64,000 bases of DNA from Marsupella aquatica (lineage: Eukaryota; Marchantiophyta), in assembly GCA_973895155.1 (NCBI GenBank), contig OZ316899.1, forward strand, positions 9,300,001 through 9,364,000, read 5' to 3'. Numbering within the stretch: position 1 is the first letter of the stretch; every line of letters begins with the position of its first letter. A program made the position numbers and the translations under genes. A model generated the notes under the pieces. The model was not told where the DNA came from. It worked only from the letters and a program-made list of their open reading frames with translations, and did not search any database. Below, piece by piece: positions 44,460 through 57,291 of this stretch.

Positions 44460-45339
44460 AAGATTAGTCCTGACATGATCTTTGGCTTCAAATGACACAA
44501 ACTTCATTAGTATTGAGGGTTTGTGCAAGGAGGGATGTGCTATATCTCTTTATTCTTACAAACTAGCACTAAGAGCGCCCGACTATCCATACATACTTAC
44601 CACAGGTTTACTTTGTGTTCTGCCATCGAAACGTACCTTATGTTGATAGCTCCAATTGACCCCGGCCTAAGGACTTTTAAGCCTTTGTGTTGTCCGCCTC
44701 CGATCTGGATCCAATGATATGGCTTTCAACCCAGGTTCGCAACCTCTATCCACTGCCAAGACCCCATGCACAACTTGCATAATGTGTTTGGCCAAGCGTT
44801 TCTACCCGTACACGGGACTGACAACTGTGACTAAACTTCACAACATACAATCCCAATTTACACAAAGAAAGTGGTGGGGTAAAGACTTTACTTATGAATC
44901 CGTCATACACATACACATGGTGACTTCACTTCGCCTAAACTAGCAGGCCCAACGGCGATGAGTTGGACACTACAATAGAGCTTGGCTCCACACTCGCCCG
45001 GTGAGATGAGTTGTACATTCACCCCTTGGTGCTTTCTATCCTCGAAGGCCGAGACTCCCGGCACATCCTACGGATACCCGGTTTTGAACCTAAAGTCCCC
45101 CCCACCTCTATTGGAGGGTGCACTAAATATTGTCTAAGGACCATGGCCTGGACCGGCAAATGATGCCTATTCTAACTTAGGCTACCTCTATCTGTCACAA
45201 TACAAAATGGCTCGTCCTATCCTAAGATTCTATGTTGAGTGGGGTCAGCCTGATAAGACAGCGCCGCTAACTAGTTTTGGCGTTTGTCTCCAACAGCCAA
45301 CCTTCCTATATAACCCTGACTTTATTCTAAAACTACCCC
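44460..45339. other. Non-coding stretch, possibly LTR of the element to its right
   Basis: No coding sequence is supported. A minus-strand purine run (AGAGGTGGGGGGGA, plus-strand C-run near 45100) could be a polypurine tract for the minus-strand coiled-coil element beside it. LTR ends were not identified. Confidence 0.3.
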
Positions 45340-45830
45340 GTTGCTACTGTCTGGCACGTTTTCCAGAGCCACCCAAGCTGGACCTAGAACCGGCATCCAG
45401 TTGACTCTTCAAACGGTTGGCGTCCTGCTTTAGTAGTTGGACCTGATCCTGGAGGGACTTGTTCTCCCTCTTTACCGCGTCCGTCTCCTTTGCTGTATCT
45501 TGGCACGCCTCTTCCAATTGTTGGGCGTCACTCGTTAGCTAAGCCACCAGTTGGTCTCGCTTTGTGGCCTCTTGTTGAAGCCGCGCCACCTCCGCTTTAG
45601 GGTGTCAACTTCCACTGTATCTCTCTGAGCCCGAGCTTTGACCTCCTCCAGGTCCTTTTGCCAGGTGATAGCTTGTCCTTTCAAGCTATCAATTTGTGCC
45701 CAAAGCTTGCAAGGCTAAGGATGCCTGGGCTTTGGCCTTAGTGATCTGGCCCAGGGCGGTTGCAAGCTGAGGTCAAAGGAGTTGTAGCTCTGACTATCTC
45801 TTGAGCTTTGCGGTAAGTTCAATCATATAA
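45340..45830 (-). pseudogene. Decayed coiled-coil ORF
   Basis: On the minus strand, pieces in different frames read as heptad-like coiled coil: LKGQAITWQKDLEEVKARAQ, QLEEACQDTAKETDAVKREN and SLQDQVQLLKQDANRLKSQL. The composition and the pattern of a long coiled coil before a probable 3' end match the C-terminal part of the accessory ORF at 5.5-6.3 kb. At least three frame breaks. Confidence 0.5.
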
Positions 45831-46755
45831 ACTATACATGATTAAGCTTTAAAAACACCAAACTTTGTTCCCGGTATGAATAATGAAAATGATTTATTAC
45901 GGTGTTATGTGATTTGAAATCCTTAAGTGATTTCTTTGCTGTTTTTAACACACACAAAATAGTAAAACTATTCTTTCAGAAAATATTCTAAGTTGAATTC
46001 CTTTAGGCTCTCCTTCTGTTCGATAGATAAATTGGTTTTCTCTCCTCTTTAACTTCCTTATACACCTATGGTGATGGGTTTTATGTTGTAAAAGTCAATA
46101 CAATTCCCTATTTACTAGATTTCAAAGACTTGCCTGAATCATTCATTCAATCCTATTCTCTGTCTCTAATTGATACATCCAAAATTTGAATACTTAGAAT
46201 GGTGCATGAAATGCTTGAATTCAATTTAGATGATGGTGCAATTCTCCTTTATTAGATTCTCTCTCCTAAGCCCAATTTGGCACGAGAGAAAGACCCACAA
46301 ATTGGTCAGGAATCAAGTCAGAAGAAAAGACATAAGTATTTTGCTTGGGAGTCCAAATATAGGCTCCCTCATAGCCTGGGAGAAATCAAGGGGTTTCCTC
46401 CGTAGTCAAGGAACCTATTCCTATCTAAAAGAAACTCAAGACCCTAAGAGATAAGGTAGGGTTAAGGTCTTTACAACTCTAAATCTAAATCTCTAAGGTG
46501 AAAAGTGGTGTCACTCTAAATCTAATCCTACCTACCTAGTTAGAACAAAGCTCAAACAGAAAGATAAACAAGAGGTGAAACGATTTAAGAGTTAAGTGGC
46601 AAAACTCCTAAGAGAATTTGAAGTAGCACGTTTTTAGGACTTCAGAAATTCTCCATGTAGCCCTTGGTGTAAGCTTCCCAACAAGCTTGAAAACTCGTGA
46701 CCGATCTGACGTCGGACCAATCCACAATCCTCTGTCAAGGTTATCGTAGAAACTT
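45831..46755. other. Unassigned stretch left of the non-autonomous copia-like element
   Basis: No supported gene or repeat boundary. A minus-strand fragment (CWEAYTKGYMENF, near 46645) may be a remnant of coding DNA split by the insertion at 46761. Confidence 0.35.
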
Positions 46756-46760
46756 CAAAA

Positions 46761-46938
46761 TGTTGAGAGGTGGAGATAATTCTTAGGAGAGAAAATGTCA
46801 AGTACACCAACAATCAATGTTCATCCACTCATGGGGGTTTACTAATACCTCTCTAGGTATAGATGTAGTGGTAGTTATAGTAACTACCTTAATCCCCTAA
46901 CCAGGGTTGGATGTTGACCTGACCTATGGGTTACAACA
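46761..46938 (-). repeat. 3' LTR of the non-autonomous copia-like element
   Basis: 178 bp, TGTTGAGAGG to TTACAACA on the plus strand; almost the same sequence at 50019-50195. Confidence 0.9.
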
Positions 46939-49900
46939 CTCCCCCTTGGTTGTTTTATCATAGATAATGCAACCACACTAGGGTTAACAGCTAACCGTAA
47001 ATGATAGATTAATGTAGTACATGGTATCCATTGGTGTGGTCTCATTAAAACCCTCATGCTTTCTTCTAAGGGAAAGAGTGCCACCACCAATGTTACATTT
47101 ATAGTCATTTTGTATATGTTTCAAGGGGGGTGGAAATATAGATCTAAAATTTGGTCTTAAATATATTGGTCCCCTATTGGGAGTAAGTCACATATGAACT
47201 CTTAATGTGGGGGAAGTTTGAGGCTTGAAGCATGAAGAGACTTGAATCTTGGGTTTTCATTTCTGGTTGGTCCCACATTCTTCCTTCACATGGGAGTCTT
47301 CATTTGTGTTCTTCATTAGATTTCAAGTTTTCCTTCATTGTGTTTATCATCAGATGTGCATTTTCTGCAACCAACTTGCATACGTTAGTCTACCATCATT
47401 TTTGGTGGTATCCCATTGCCTTCAGTTTCCATTTTGGATCCATATATATGGGAATCATTTTTCCCATGTGATATAAATAGTTGACCAACATATATACATG
47501 TCATGTTCATAAGTAGTACTGGCAAAGCCATGGTGGTGTTAGGGATTTTTACACACTTCCATCAAAGGCTTGCAAATCTCAAGGAGAATTTCTCTTCTCT
47601 TCTCTTCACTTATCTTATTTGTTTTTACAAAGTATTTTTCATGATTGGTCATCATTGGTATTTCATGTGCTCAGAGCACTTGTGCAGTTCATTTCAAAGC
47701 ATGTGCTAAAGGCACTTCCTCATTTGATATCATTTGCAAAATAGAGCTCAAATAATCCAATGGATGCGTATGAGGAGGGTGTACTTCTCTCCGCCTCAAA
47801 TCTCAAATTCTCATTTGTATGCGCATTCTTCACCCATGATGAGGTGTCATGTTATTATTGGAATTCCAAATTTTAAGTCATGTCTAAATACCTATATATA
47901 TATATGAGGGTGGCCCCTATATCGATCCTCCATGGTAAGCTTAACAACTATCCCCACCAGATATAGGGGGTAAACCCTAAACCCTAAACCTATACTTTGT
48001 ATTAGTAATTAATATTTCCATTTTGTATTTGAATGCAATACATTATTTTCTCCCCCTCAAATTGAGGTCTAGGGAGTTTTCATTGTAGTAACTTATGTCA
48101 ATCAAGCAAACAAATGCTCCTTCCATGTCATTTTTGTTCCTTCTTATACATCTTTCATATTTTGTTCCAAACATTTGCTCTTTTTAATAAGTATGTAATT
48201 TACACCATTCAAGCAACTTATACTTCAATTGTGTATTGGTACACATTTTACTTCTTGATGTCTGGTATACGTGGAAACCAACTAATTGTGTCTTAGCATT
48301 CATTTGTTTCTCATCATTGAGGAAAAAGTTAAAAATGCTCTTGTTCATTTTAGGTCATTTTTGTTTACACCTTTTCTATTTCAACTCATTGAACTGTGAA
48401 ATAAAGCTTCCAATCTCAAATTTATGAAATGTTACAATTTGATTTATAGGGTAGTGGGGTAGATTTTTGTTTTCCCATTTGATTAGTGGTTAATTACCAA
48501 CCATTAATTCATTTTGATGACCCAATTAAGGGCTTAATTATGCAATTGCAATTTTCTTTTTGTAGTGGCAAAATTCTTTGTTATGTGTTGAAGTGATGGG
48601 AAATGACTTTCCTTTGTGATTTTCTCGTGCAGAATTGGGGCAAATGTTGCATTTTTGTCACATAACCGCTTGTTCCTCTCTCATTCCTTGCGTCAAATGC
48701 GGCCTTTGTATTTAATGTGCATTTTTGTATTTGATTTGAAATCTTCTCTCTATTGGTCGGGTCACTTTTTGCTTTTGGAGAAACTGGTCCTTATTACATC
48801 ACTACACCACCTTATCCAATTCGATGTTGTTTCTCGTGTTCACTCTATCTTGTGTGTCAGTTTCCTTCTTCAGTCCTTATGTCTCGTACTTTGAAATCCT
48901 GGTAACCAGTTGGGGCACGTATTGAGGGTCCATAGGGGAAAAGACAATCATATAATTATTCTCCTCTAATTTGATGTCCTGTCGATGGCTAATAGATTGG
49001 TTCTTGAGTGAGCTTGGGCACGGTGGAAGGCTATTGTCCAGTGTTGCATCCACTGGGACCCTTCAACTTTGCAAATCTGTTCCCGGGCTTTGCTTGTGTC
49101 TGATTTCTGGATTGTTATATCTTCTTTGGCAAAAAACTTGGGATGAGCAATGGCAACAACAAGTTCCGCAGGGCTGTCTCTCTCTCTACTGACCAAAGTA
49201 TATTCTGCTTCTGGGAGGCAGTAGCGAGTCACATGTGCTGCAGCCCTTCTCAATCAACTTACAATAAAAGAACTCCTCCCTAATTTTGTTCCCCAATACC
49301 TTCACTGTTACTATCGCACTCAAGCCCTTATGCTTCAATCTCAGGTTGTAAGTGCTTCAATCGCCCTGATGGTTGACAGTGAGATTCAAATCTTGAAGGT
49401 AACTTGGAGAGCGTATTTGTGGACCACTGAATCTGTTATAACTGTTATCCATTTGATACTCTACTTTGTGCGGGTCTGTTTAGGGTCACCCGAGGGATCA
49501 ATTTGAATTGTGTGGTCCACATATCGTTGATGTCAATGTCACCTTGAAGATTTGGCTGATAGTTCCAAATTTGCATAGCATTGCTTTGTGTGTCCATCAA
49601 AGTCAAGCAAAGGGCATCAAAGGATTTGGTTGGGGGGAAGAATTGTCAATCATCAACGTTCTTTCTCCTCATATTGTCTCTTTGGGCACACCCAATCAAT
49701 TATTCCTTATTTCCTAACTCCTCATCGAGCCAAATTTGAGTTCCAAAATTCATTCTTTGGCTGGCCCTTGTTTGCATTTCCTTGAAGAAAATTTCCCGAT
49801 TGTCCATAGCCTTGCAACAATGGGCAACACAACAATGGGCAGTAGACTGGGTAGTAGAATGGGCAATGGGCGGTAGAACAGGCAGCACAACAAATCTATT

Positions 49901-50018
49901 TCTCAACGTATTCCTCCTCCTACCAAGAAATAAATGTGTCAAATCTATGAACATTTAATGTAAATGTGGTCTTTTTCTCAAAGAAAGTTGCTCGTGGAGA
50001 GCTACGTGCTGATAATGT

Positions 50019-50195
50019 GTTGAGAGGTGGAGATAATTCTTAGGAGAGAAAATGTCCAGTACACCAATAATCAATTTTCATCCACTCATGCGGGTTTACT
50101 AATACCTCCCTAGGTATAGATGTAGTGGTAGTTATAGTAACTACCTTAATCCCCTAACTAGGGTTGGATGTTGACCTAACCTATGGGTTACAACA
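50019..50195 (-). repeat. 5' LTR of the non-autonomous copia-like element
   Basis: 177 bp, matching 46761-46938 with a handful of differences; directly followed by target duplication CAAAA. Confidence 0.9.
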
Positions 50196-50262
50196 CAAAA
50201 GCAATTCTTCAGTTTCTCCATAAAGCGATTCTCCCATGGAAACTATAACTCTTTGCTTTTCT

Positions 50263-51200
50263 TCAAAACTTTCCTTTAAGAATCCAGGTAGGGTAAAAAG
50301 AATGGTTATTGCTTTGAATTATTTCCAAGAAGTGTCCAAAAGTAAAAAAGTTTATCAGTTTAACCACATATCTCCATATTGCCATTCCACAGGCTGAGGC
50401 TTCATCTAGTAGTTGGGTTGCCTCAACCCGATACTGCTCTATCTTCTTTGTGGCTTTGACCTGGGTATGACCTACCACTGCAACAAGGTCTTGGCTGAAG
50501 AAGTAAGCCACCTTGCGGGCCATAAACTCCCCTAAGTCTTGACCAACTTGCAAGGAGAAGTCATTGAGTAACCCATTCCAAAATGTACCCAAACCAAAGA
50601 ATTCTGGGTTCACCAAACTATGCCCACCAGTGTTCAGACATGGCCCTACCTCTACTTGGTTGGGGACGGGGGTGGATAAGTCTAGCAATGGGGCAATGTG
50701 GACAGGGAGCGGTGGTTTTGTTGAGGAAGAGGGACCGGCCGGGACCGGTGTGGGGGATATTGGGGTCTCCTCCTTGACGGGGTTGTCAGGCATGGAATCA
50801 GCTACCAGGGGGCTGTCCGGGATGGTTGCCCAAGCCTGGTTTTGCACCTCCAAGGCTGCAATAATCGTAGTGTCTGACAAGGAAGGGGAACCTCATCAGT
50901 CGGCTTCAAGGTCGGAGCAGGGGTGGGGGCTGCAGGTGCTGCCTAGAGTTTGGCCTTTGGGTTGGGTTGTTTCTCCAGAGTCGGGAAAACCCATAGGGAT
51001 TGCATGATCTTGGGCTTGTTGCATTGGGGAAGCGTCCAACAATCAAAATTAGCGTACCACTCCATGATATGATTTTGATGTGGCTGGCTAGGTACGCCTT
51101 TCCCCCAATGAACAAGGTCTTTCTTTTGCCGCTCCATCTCCTTGTGGGACTTCTTAACAAAGAAAGAGGCCCACTTCCTAGGCCGGTAATTCTTTATCTG
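50263..51200 (-). pseudogene. Gypsy-type 3' ORF or similar retroelement ORF remnant
   Basis: The minus-strand pieces 51160-50943 (WASFFVKKSHKEMERQKKD) and 50880-50263 (a Pro-rich segment followed by FWNGLLNDFSLQVGQDLGEF and KIEQYRVEATQLLDEA) are in different frames but continuous in sense. The element at 46761-50195 cut this sequence from the remainder to its left. The order, a charged region and then a helical region ahead of a coiled coil at 45.3-45.8 kb, suggests another accessory ORF. No direct match to the 3.2-kb ORF motifs was seen. Confidence 0.4.
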
Positions 51201-51228
51201 AATTACATGTGCAGCGGATATCTCTCCC

Positions 51229-54116
51229 TGTGGCTAGTGGTGGACCTTGCCACCTAGTGCCCTCACCAATCCCAGCACCCATGCCTAAGTGCCCTTGGTG
51301 CCCAAATGCCTCCACGGAACTCCTTGAGCAAGCAACCTAATGCCCTTAGCACCACCTGCGACCCCTCCCATACAAAGCTGCACTTGCTCCCTAACACAAC
51401 CATCGCTCAAAGATCCTCATTGTTTGCAAAAAAAACCAAGCACTCCGGTAAGTAACCCCAAAATGATCTAGAACGCGGCTTAGTTGCTATTTTGGCTGGA
51501 TTTGGCAAGAAGGCGAGATAGCCCTCGCAAACCCAAGAATATATGGCACCCCTAAACCCAGGTGATCTTAGGAGGATGTATTCCTCCTTGAGATCTTTCC
51601 AATGCATCTAAGAAGTACTCCAATCAACTTCTCATTGGGAAGTTATCACCGTTTCTGTTTGGCGTTTTCCCTTAGTGTCGTGGTCACTGCGGCCCACGAC
51701 TTTGGCTTGCCCTTAGCCCTCAAGGAGACACCACTCCCCTCATATATGATTCTAGAGACCTTCCACCCCTAGACCTACTTTGGTCCCTAAATTTTGGCCC
51801 CCCACCTGGACCCCAACCCGCATGTTTGGGCACGCCACCAACTGACAATGCCCATAACTTTCTAGTTAGGCGTCCGCAAGCAGAGTGCCTTAGCCCATTG
51901 TGATTGGGCCGACCCAGTGCTCATGCCTAGGCTCTCAAATCCCATTGTTGCTTGGGGCCCCAAAGCGGCCAAACCTGGGTCGGGCCGTAACTCGTGCCCC
52001 AAGTGTCTGTTGTGCATGAAGTAAACTCTAATTAGCTTTGGGCCCAAGAGGAGCTCTCACTCAAGCCCTCATAACTCAAAATCCATCCAGGGGTCTAGAC
52101 AATTGACCTTGAGTCCGGCCCTTTCCCATTACCCAACCAGCCCTCAACTAGTCTAAGTCATTAGTGTGTGTCACCAGCTTAGCGCCTTGCCTTTGCTAGT
52201 GCAACGCCCCATTGCCCACAAGTCTCCCCTGTAATATAGTACATTAGTTAGAAATGATAGAAAAATTATAAATTTTGAATTTTTTCTAAGTCAAAGGTGC
52301 AATATAGCTACCTTTTGTAACCATTTAGATCGACTGGACACTTTACCTAATACCATGCTACACCGAAGACTACTTCCTGTTCTGGACAACGACAACGACA
52401 ACGGAAGTCTTTATCTTTCTATCGGCATCACACTCAAGACATGGATGAAATTCAAGAAGCTATGCAAGAGAATACCTACACAAGAGTTCAGCAACCAGAC
52501 CAAACAACACTTCTCCAACAAGATTAGTTCTCCCACGACAATAGTTAAGATCAGTCGATCTCTGCAATTTTAGTTAAATAGTTAAAGTAGTTAGAAAAGT
52601 CTCATACTTTTTTAGGAGATATCTCTTATGTAGCAGACCATACCTTGAAAGTATCGGCCAAAACCGATATGTCGTTTAGAAGTTATGGCATTTTTAGTTT
52701 TGCTTGAGCGTAAAAGCGCAAAGGCGCAACGGCGCTAGTGCTCCAAAGCGCAAAGGCGCAACGGCGCCTCCAACACTTAGAAAAATTTCCGGAAAATGTA
52801 TTTTGTTTATCCGACAGCACTTTTATTAAGGCACTTAGACACCTCAAAAAAGTCTAAAATTTTGCCAACATGTAGCATGTATATAAATCTTCCACCTAGG
52901 AAAGTTTCACCCCATTTTGACTTTTATGTTAGAAATTTAAATTCCGATAAATTCACTATTTATTAGTTTTACCACAAAAGTGCAAAAACACTTTTACTCC
53001 AGTTTACACTAGAGATAACTTTTAGTTAGTTGTTGATTCCAGGAGCATTCTACTCAACCTTGAGTACTCTTATAGCATATTTTCATACTTTTTACTTTAG
53101 TTTATGACCCTTAAGATATGAAAGGGCATGTCCTTTCATTATCTCTTTTCCCCTTTAGTTCCTACCACCCTATATGTAGTTGAATTTATGTCACTTTTAG
53201 TGTGAAGAAATTTCATGAGCGCTCAGTTGCAAGATTGCAACTTTGTTACCTCCATTTGTAGCAAGCACTCCATTGCATATGAGTACTTAATACAAAAGAA
53301 TTCTTCCCCCTTCAAGTCTAAATGAATGAGAAGTTTGGACCCTTGAAATAAAATTATTGTGATTGTTAAATCTTTTGAGTATGTGGAAATAGATTCCTTG
53401 TTGGTGATGTTTCACATATTCCTTAGTTCTTGATGCATAGTTTTTGACGTGACATTGCTTGTGCACGGGATGCAAAGATTGTTACTCATCAATTATTTAT
53501 GGCTTCAAATTTGATTATGATGGTGTCTCTTATTTGTGACACAAAGTACCAATTGGATACAGAAGTGATTGATTACTAGTCTCCACTCAGTACCTTGGAA
53601 GGAAAAGTTGAGACATGTTGACGGCATTTTAGTAATCATCCTAGTATCGTAATCCTTTCCAGAAATGTTCTTACGGATATACCACCTAAATCATATCAAA
53701 TGAAGTTATGTTGAGGAGTCACCTTGGTTGTTTCCTAACTCCCTCACCATACCTCAAGATTTTCATTGTGTTTTATTAATTGTTTCCATTTGTTAATTTT
53801 ATTTACAATGTCAAGCAGACATTTAAAACTATGCCTTGCTGAGCAACCATAGTAAAAGGCTCAACCTTTGTGTTTTTGTTACCTTATTCATTCATAAGTG
53901 CTAAATCATAGAAAATCATTCCTTACATGTTCTTCCATGGGAACGAATACCGAGTTTTGGATCTTAAATGTTTATTTATGTCCCTAGTGTGATACTACAT
54001 CCCCATGCTAAGTCCTCCCTGGATGACTATTTGGGGCTTGGACCAAAGGGGAGCTCGGCGTCAAAGTCCATGACGCTGGAGCTAAGTTTTAAGGTAGTTG
54101 AGTTCCGCAACTTTCA
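51229..54116 (-). repeat. 3' LTR of the chromovirus, interrupted by a 1770-bp insertion
   Basis: On the minus strand the LTR begins TGAAAGTTGCGGAAC directly after a polypurine tract AGGGGGGG (plus strand C-run 54117-54123). It runs to about 51229, where the plus strand has TG. Excluding 52230-53999 and one copy of the TCCCC duplication it is about 1.1 kb. A second copy is at 29635-31127. It belongs to the chromodomain-encoding element at 60.1-61.5 kb, from which it is separated by the copia-2 insertion. Confidence 0.7.
52230..53999 (+). mobile_element. 1770-bp TG...CA insertion with TCCCC target duplication
   Basis: Starts TGTAATATAG, ends GATACTACA. TCCCC is at 52225-52229 and again at 54000-54004, and removing it restores continuity with the LTR copy at 29.6-31.1 kb. 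The part from about 52345 to 53999 recurs in inverted orientation at 61507-62993; the first 115 bp do not. A short frame MDEIQEAMQENTYTRVQQPD is shared by both. It could be a solo LTR or a short non-autonomous retroelement. A GCGC-rich microrepeat sits at 52708-52770. Confidence 0.7.
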
Positions 54117-54206
54117 CCCCCCCTAAAAATGGTCATGTCTGCGTGACTTAAGTAAACGTTCCAATGAACACGACTATACCACTTTAGGTCTGAAAAGTAT
54201 TGTAAG

Positions 54207-54366
54207 TGTTATAGCATTTAGATTACACTCTAAGTGACCATTACATTACACCCTAAGTAACCCTTAGAGGTTAGGACAGTTATCCAACTGCCCCTCAATG
54301 TAACCATATGTATTTACACTCCTAATAGAAGAAGGATGGATGTTGATGAACACATCAAGTGAAACA
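54207..54366 (+). repeat. Copia-2 5' LTR (160 bp)
   Basis: TGTTATAGCATT to AGTGAAACA. It differs from the 3' LTR at four transition sites and one C indel. Confidence 0.95.
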
Positions 54367-54621
54367 CGTTATCAGCACGAGCTGATGGATGGGACAAATG
54401 TTTTTTAGGCAGAGGACGATGGTGCGAAGTTGAATTTCAGAAGAACTATTCATAAATTTAATTTTTTTTCTCTCCCTCGATTGGAGCTGATGTCCAAATT
54501 TGAACTCAGTGAGCTTATCTTCGGACCGGAACGATACTATCTCCATAGCCAAACAACGATTGCATTATCAAAGAACCTGATTACAAGCCAACATCGAAGC
54601 ATAGAGTTGCAACGACCAATC

Positions 54622-55518
54622 ATGGAAAATTTACATTTTAAGGCTCTAGCGATCAATGGCGCAAATTACTTGTCTTGGTCTTTAGATGTGGAGGCACATC
54701 TAGCATCCAAAAACCTACAGGACACAATCTTAACTGATGCAGGTACTACATTGCAACAGAAGGCACAGGCCTTGATCCTTATCAGACACCATCTCGCTGA
54801 GCCACTTAAGACTCAATATCTAAATCATTACAACCCAAGGGTCCTATGGGACAAACTACAATTACAATTCAATCACATGCGGACGATATCACTTCCGACT
54901 GCCCGCAACGATTGGATAAATCTGCGAGTACAAGATTACAGCACAATTGCAAGTTACAACAACGAACTATTTCACATTACCTCCCAATTAGCAGTCTGCA
55001 GAAATCCAGTCGACAATGCGGAGCAAATCAAAAAGACTCTTTCCACTTTTCATGTAACTAACATAGTTCTTGCCTCTCAATATCGAAACATTAATTTCAC
55101 GAGATATTCTCAATTGATATCTCATATGCTCCTTACTGAGAAGCATCAAATCCTGCTGCTCCATAATGCAAAGACAAGACCACCAGGAAGTGCGGCACCT
55201 CCACCAAGATTGGAAACTCACCTTATCAAATCCTCCCCAAGATTCAGGGGACGAGGATGTGGAGGTTTCAGGGGGACCAGAGGACTCCCATTTGGAAGAG
55301 GACGTTACCAAGGATACAAAGGCAGTGGAGGAGGCCCACCGGAATTCCAAGAACCCCCCCCCCCCCGGGCACCACTTGGAATAGAAGAGGAGGTCGCAGA
55401 TGGAATCGAGGTAGAGGCTACACAACACAACCAGGAGATAAGTCCACTACACCTTCTTGTTTCCGATGTGGTACGACAGGACATCTACAAAAAGAATGTA
55501 GAGCTCCTGTACACTTAG
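54622..55518 (+). pseudogene. Copia-2 gag, frameshifted in a run of 13 C
   Basis: The likely start is ATG 54622 (MENLHFKALAINGANYLSWS), the usual plant copia gag beginning; the frame is open further upstream to 54430. The capsid core (ALILIRHHLAEPLK, LWDKLQLQF) is intact. A Gly/Arg-rich RNA-binding segment follows. At 55354-55366 a run of 13 C changes the frame. In the other frame the sequence continues to the zinc knuckle CFRCGTTGHLQKEC (about 55458-55499) and into protease. The last 50 codons to 55518 are therefore out of frame. Confidence 0.85.
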
Positions 55519-57291
55519 TTAAGCTCTATAAAGAAATTATTAACAGGCAAACATATGAGGCACAAGGAAATTTTATGGAGATCCAAGAGAATATAAATGC
55601 CTATACACAAGATGTAGTCCTTCCCGAAACACAGGTTGCTCACCTTGATGCACAGTCCCAAGATCAACCAGATCCTTCTAATTGCATAGTAGACAATGGG
55701 ACCTCCCACTCTATACTAAGAAACCGACACTTCTTTCGAACAGTTACTGCATCCAAAAGAGCTATAACTACGATCACAGGCCAGAACCATATTGAGGAAG
55801 GGAATGGTCCTGCATCTGTTTGTTTCCCTTGAGGCATAGTAATCAATATAGCCTCGGCAATCTATGCACCCAAGGCCACAAGAAACTTGATCAGTTTCCG
55901 AGATATACGAGCTAACAATTTCCACATACACACAAGCAAGACAACTGAGGGAGAAGTCCTACACATCATTGAAAAATCTCCACTCTGAATGAAAATTTGT
56001 GAAACATTGCCTATCCACCCTCCCGGTTTATACATTACCACTATACACACATTACATGCCAAAATAGTCCCACTAGACCTTACAGAGCAATGGCATAATT
56101 GTTTAGGCCATCCAGGTACAAATATGTACCATAATATAATTTGAGATATAATAGGCATACCATTGGGAGTACGTCCTTCATTCTTGAAGAGTCAATGTCT
56201 TGCGTGTTCACAAGGAAAGTTGATCACAAGATTGGCCACCTTGAAAACAATCCACTCCATCCCTAGATTTCTTGAACAAATTCACGCTGATGTCTGTGGT
56301 TCGATTGACCCGCCATCTGGTCCATTCCGGTTCTTCCTGGCCATTATTGATGCTTCATCAAAATGGTCCCAGGTTTCCCTGCTCTCAACCCGGAACTTGG
56401 TTTTCCGGCGGATCTTATCACATATGCTGAAGTTGAAGATGCAATTTCCTGATCATCCAATCAGAACACTTAGGGTTGATAATGCAGGGGAGTTCACATC
56501 GAGAACTTTCGATGACTTTTGTGACACTACCGGAATTGAGACGCAATATTCAGTACCGTATGTTCATTTTCAAAATGGCATAGCAGAATCCCTAATCAAA
56601 CAACTGCAGATGATTGCTAGGCCACTCCTTATGCAAACATAGCTCCCTTCCACTGCATGGGGACACGCCATACTACATGCAGCTGCACTCCTCCGATATA
56701 GACCTTCTGCTTTTAACACACATACTCCACATTACCTAGCATTTGGTTTACCACCAAATGTTTCCCACTTACGGACCTTTGGTTGTTTAGTCCTTGTACC
56801 CATCTTGGGCCGAAAATGGTCAAAGATGGGCCCTTAGCGACAACGAGGGATTTACGTTGGCTTCGACTCACCCTCCATTATTTGTTTTCTGGAGCCATCA
56901 ACAACGGATGTGTTTAAAGCAAGATTCCTTGACTGTAATTTTTTTGAAGATGAATTTCCGAGACTGACACAGACACCAGAAGAGAATAGCCGCAAACAAC
57001 TCCTACAATGGCAGACTGTTCTACCAGTGGGACTTGATCCATGTAACAGACAAGCAGATGAAGAAGTAAGACGAATACTACACCTCCATCAGATGCTTGA
57101 AAAGCTCCCAGACGCTTTTAATGATGCAGCTGAAGTAACCCGCTCCCATACAGAGGCAGCCAATGCCCCAGCCATAATACTCGCACCCAGCCAACTGGCC
57201 ACAAGCTGCTTCGAGAGCAAAACAAGGTCAACCATTTGGCTCTAGGGACAGCCAACCTCACCAGAGAAGACCATCAGCTAACCCACTGAAT
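55367..57291 (+). pseudogene. Copia-2 protease and integrase
   Basis: The protease motif reads CIVDNGTSHS where copia-1 has DSG, a Ser-to-Asn change at the active site. The integrase shows EQWHNCLGHPG, IHADVCGS (first D), RVDNAGEF (second D) and IAESLIKQ (E). Stops relative to copia-1 are TGA 55830-55832 (copia-1 CGA), TGA at about 56143 (copia-1 TGG), TAG 56640-56642 (copia-1 CGG) and TAG 56835-56837 (copia-1 CAG). The C-terminal domain GIYVGFDSPS lies just after the last stop. Confidence 0.9.

Larger units (their letters stand above)
46761..50195 (-). mobile_element. Non-autonomous copia-like LTR retrotransposon, 3435 bp, with 5-bp target duplication
   Basis: LTRs are 46761-46938 (178 bp) and 50019-50195 (177 bp), both TG...CA and nearly identical. 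Target duplication CAAAA is at 46756-46760 and 50196-50200. On the minus strand the polypurine tract AACCAAGGGGGAG precedes the 3' LTR. The leader after the 5' LTR reads CATTATCAGCACG, as in copia-2 (CGTTATCAGCACG). The block CTCTTTCCCTTAGAAGAAAG upstream of the polypurine tract matches copia-1 and copia-2. The internal 3.1 kb has only short ORFs, none recognisable as gag or pol, so the element must depend on enzymes from a relative. Confidence 0.9.
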
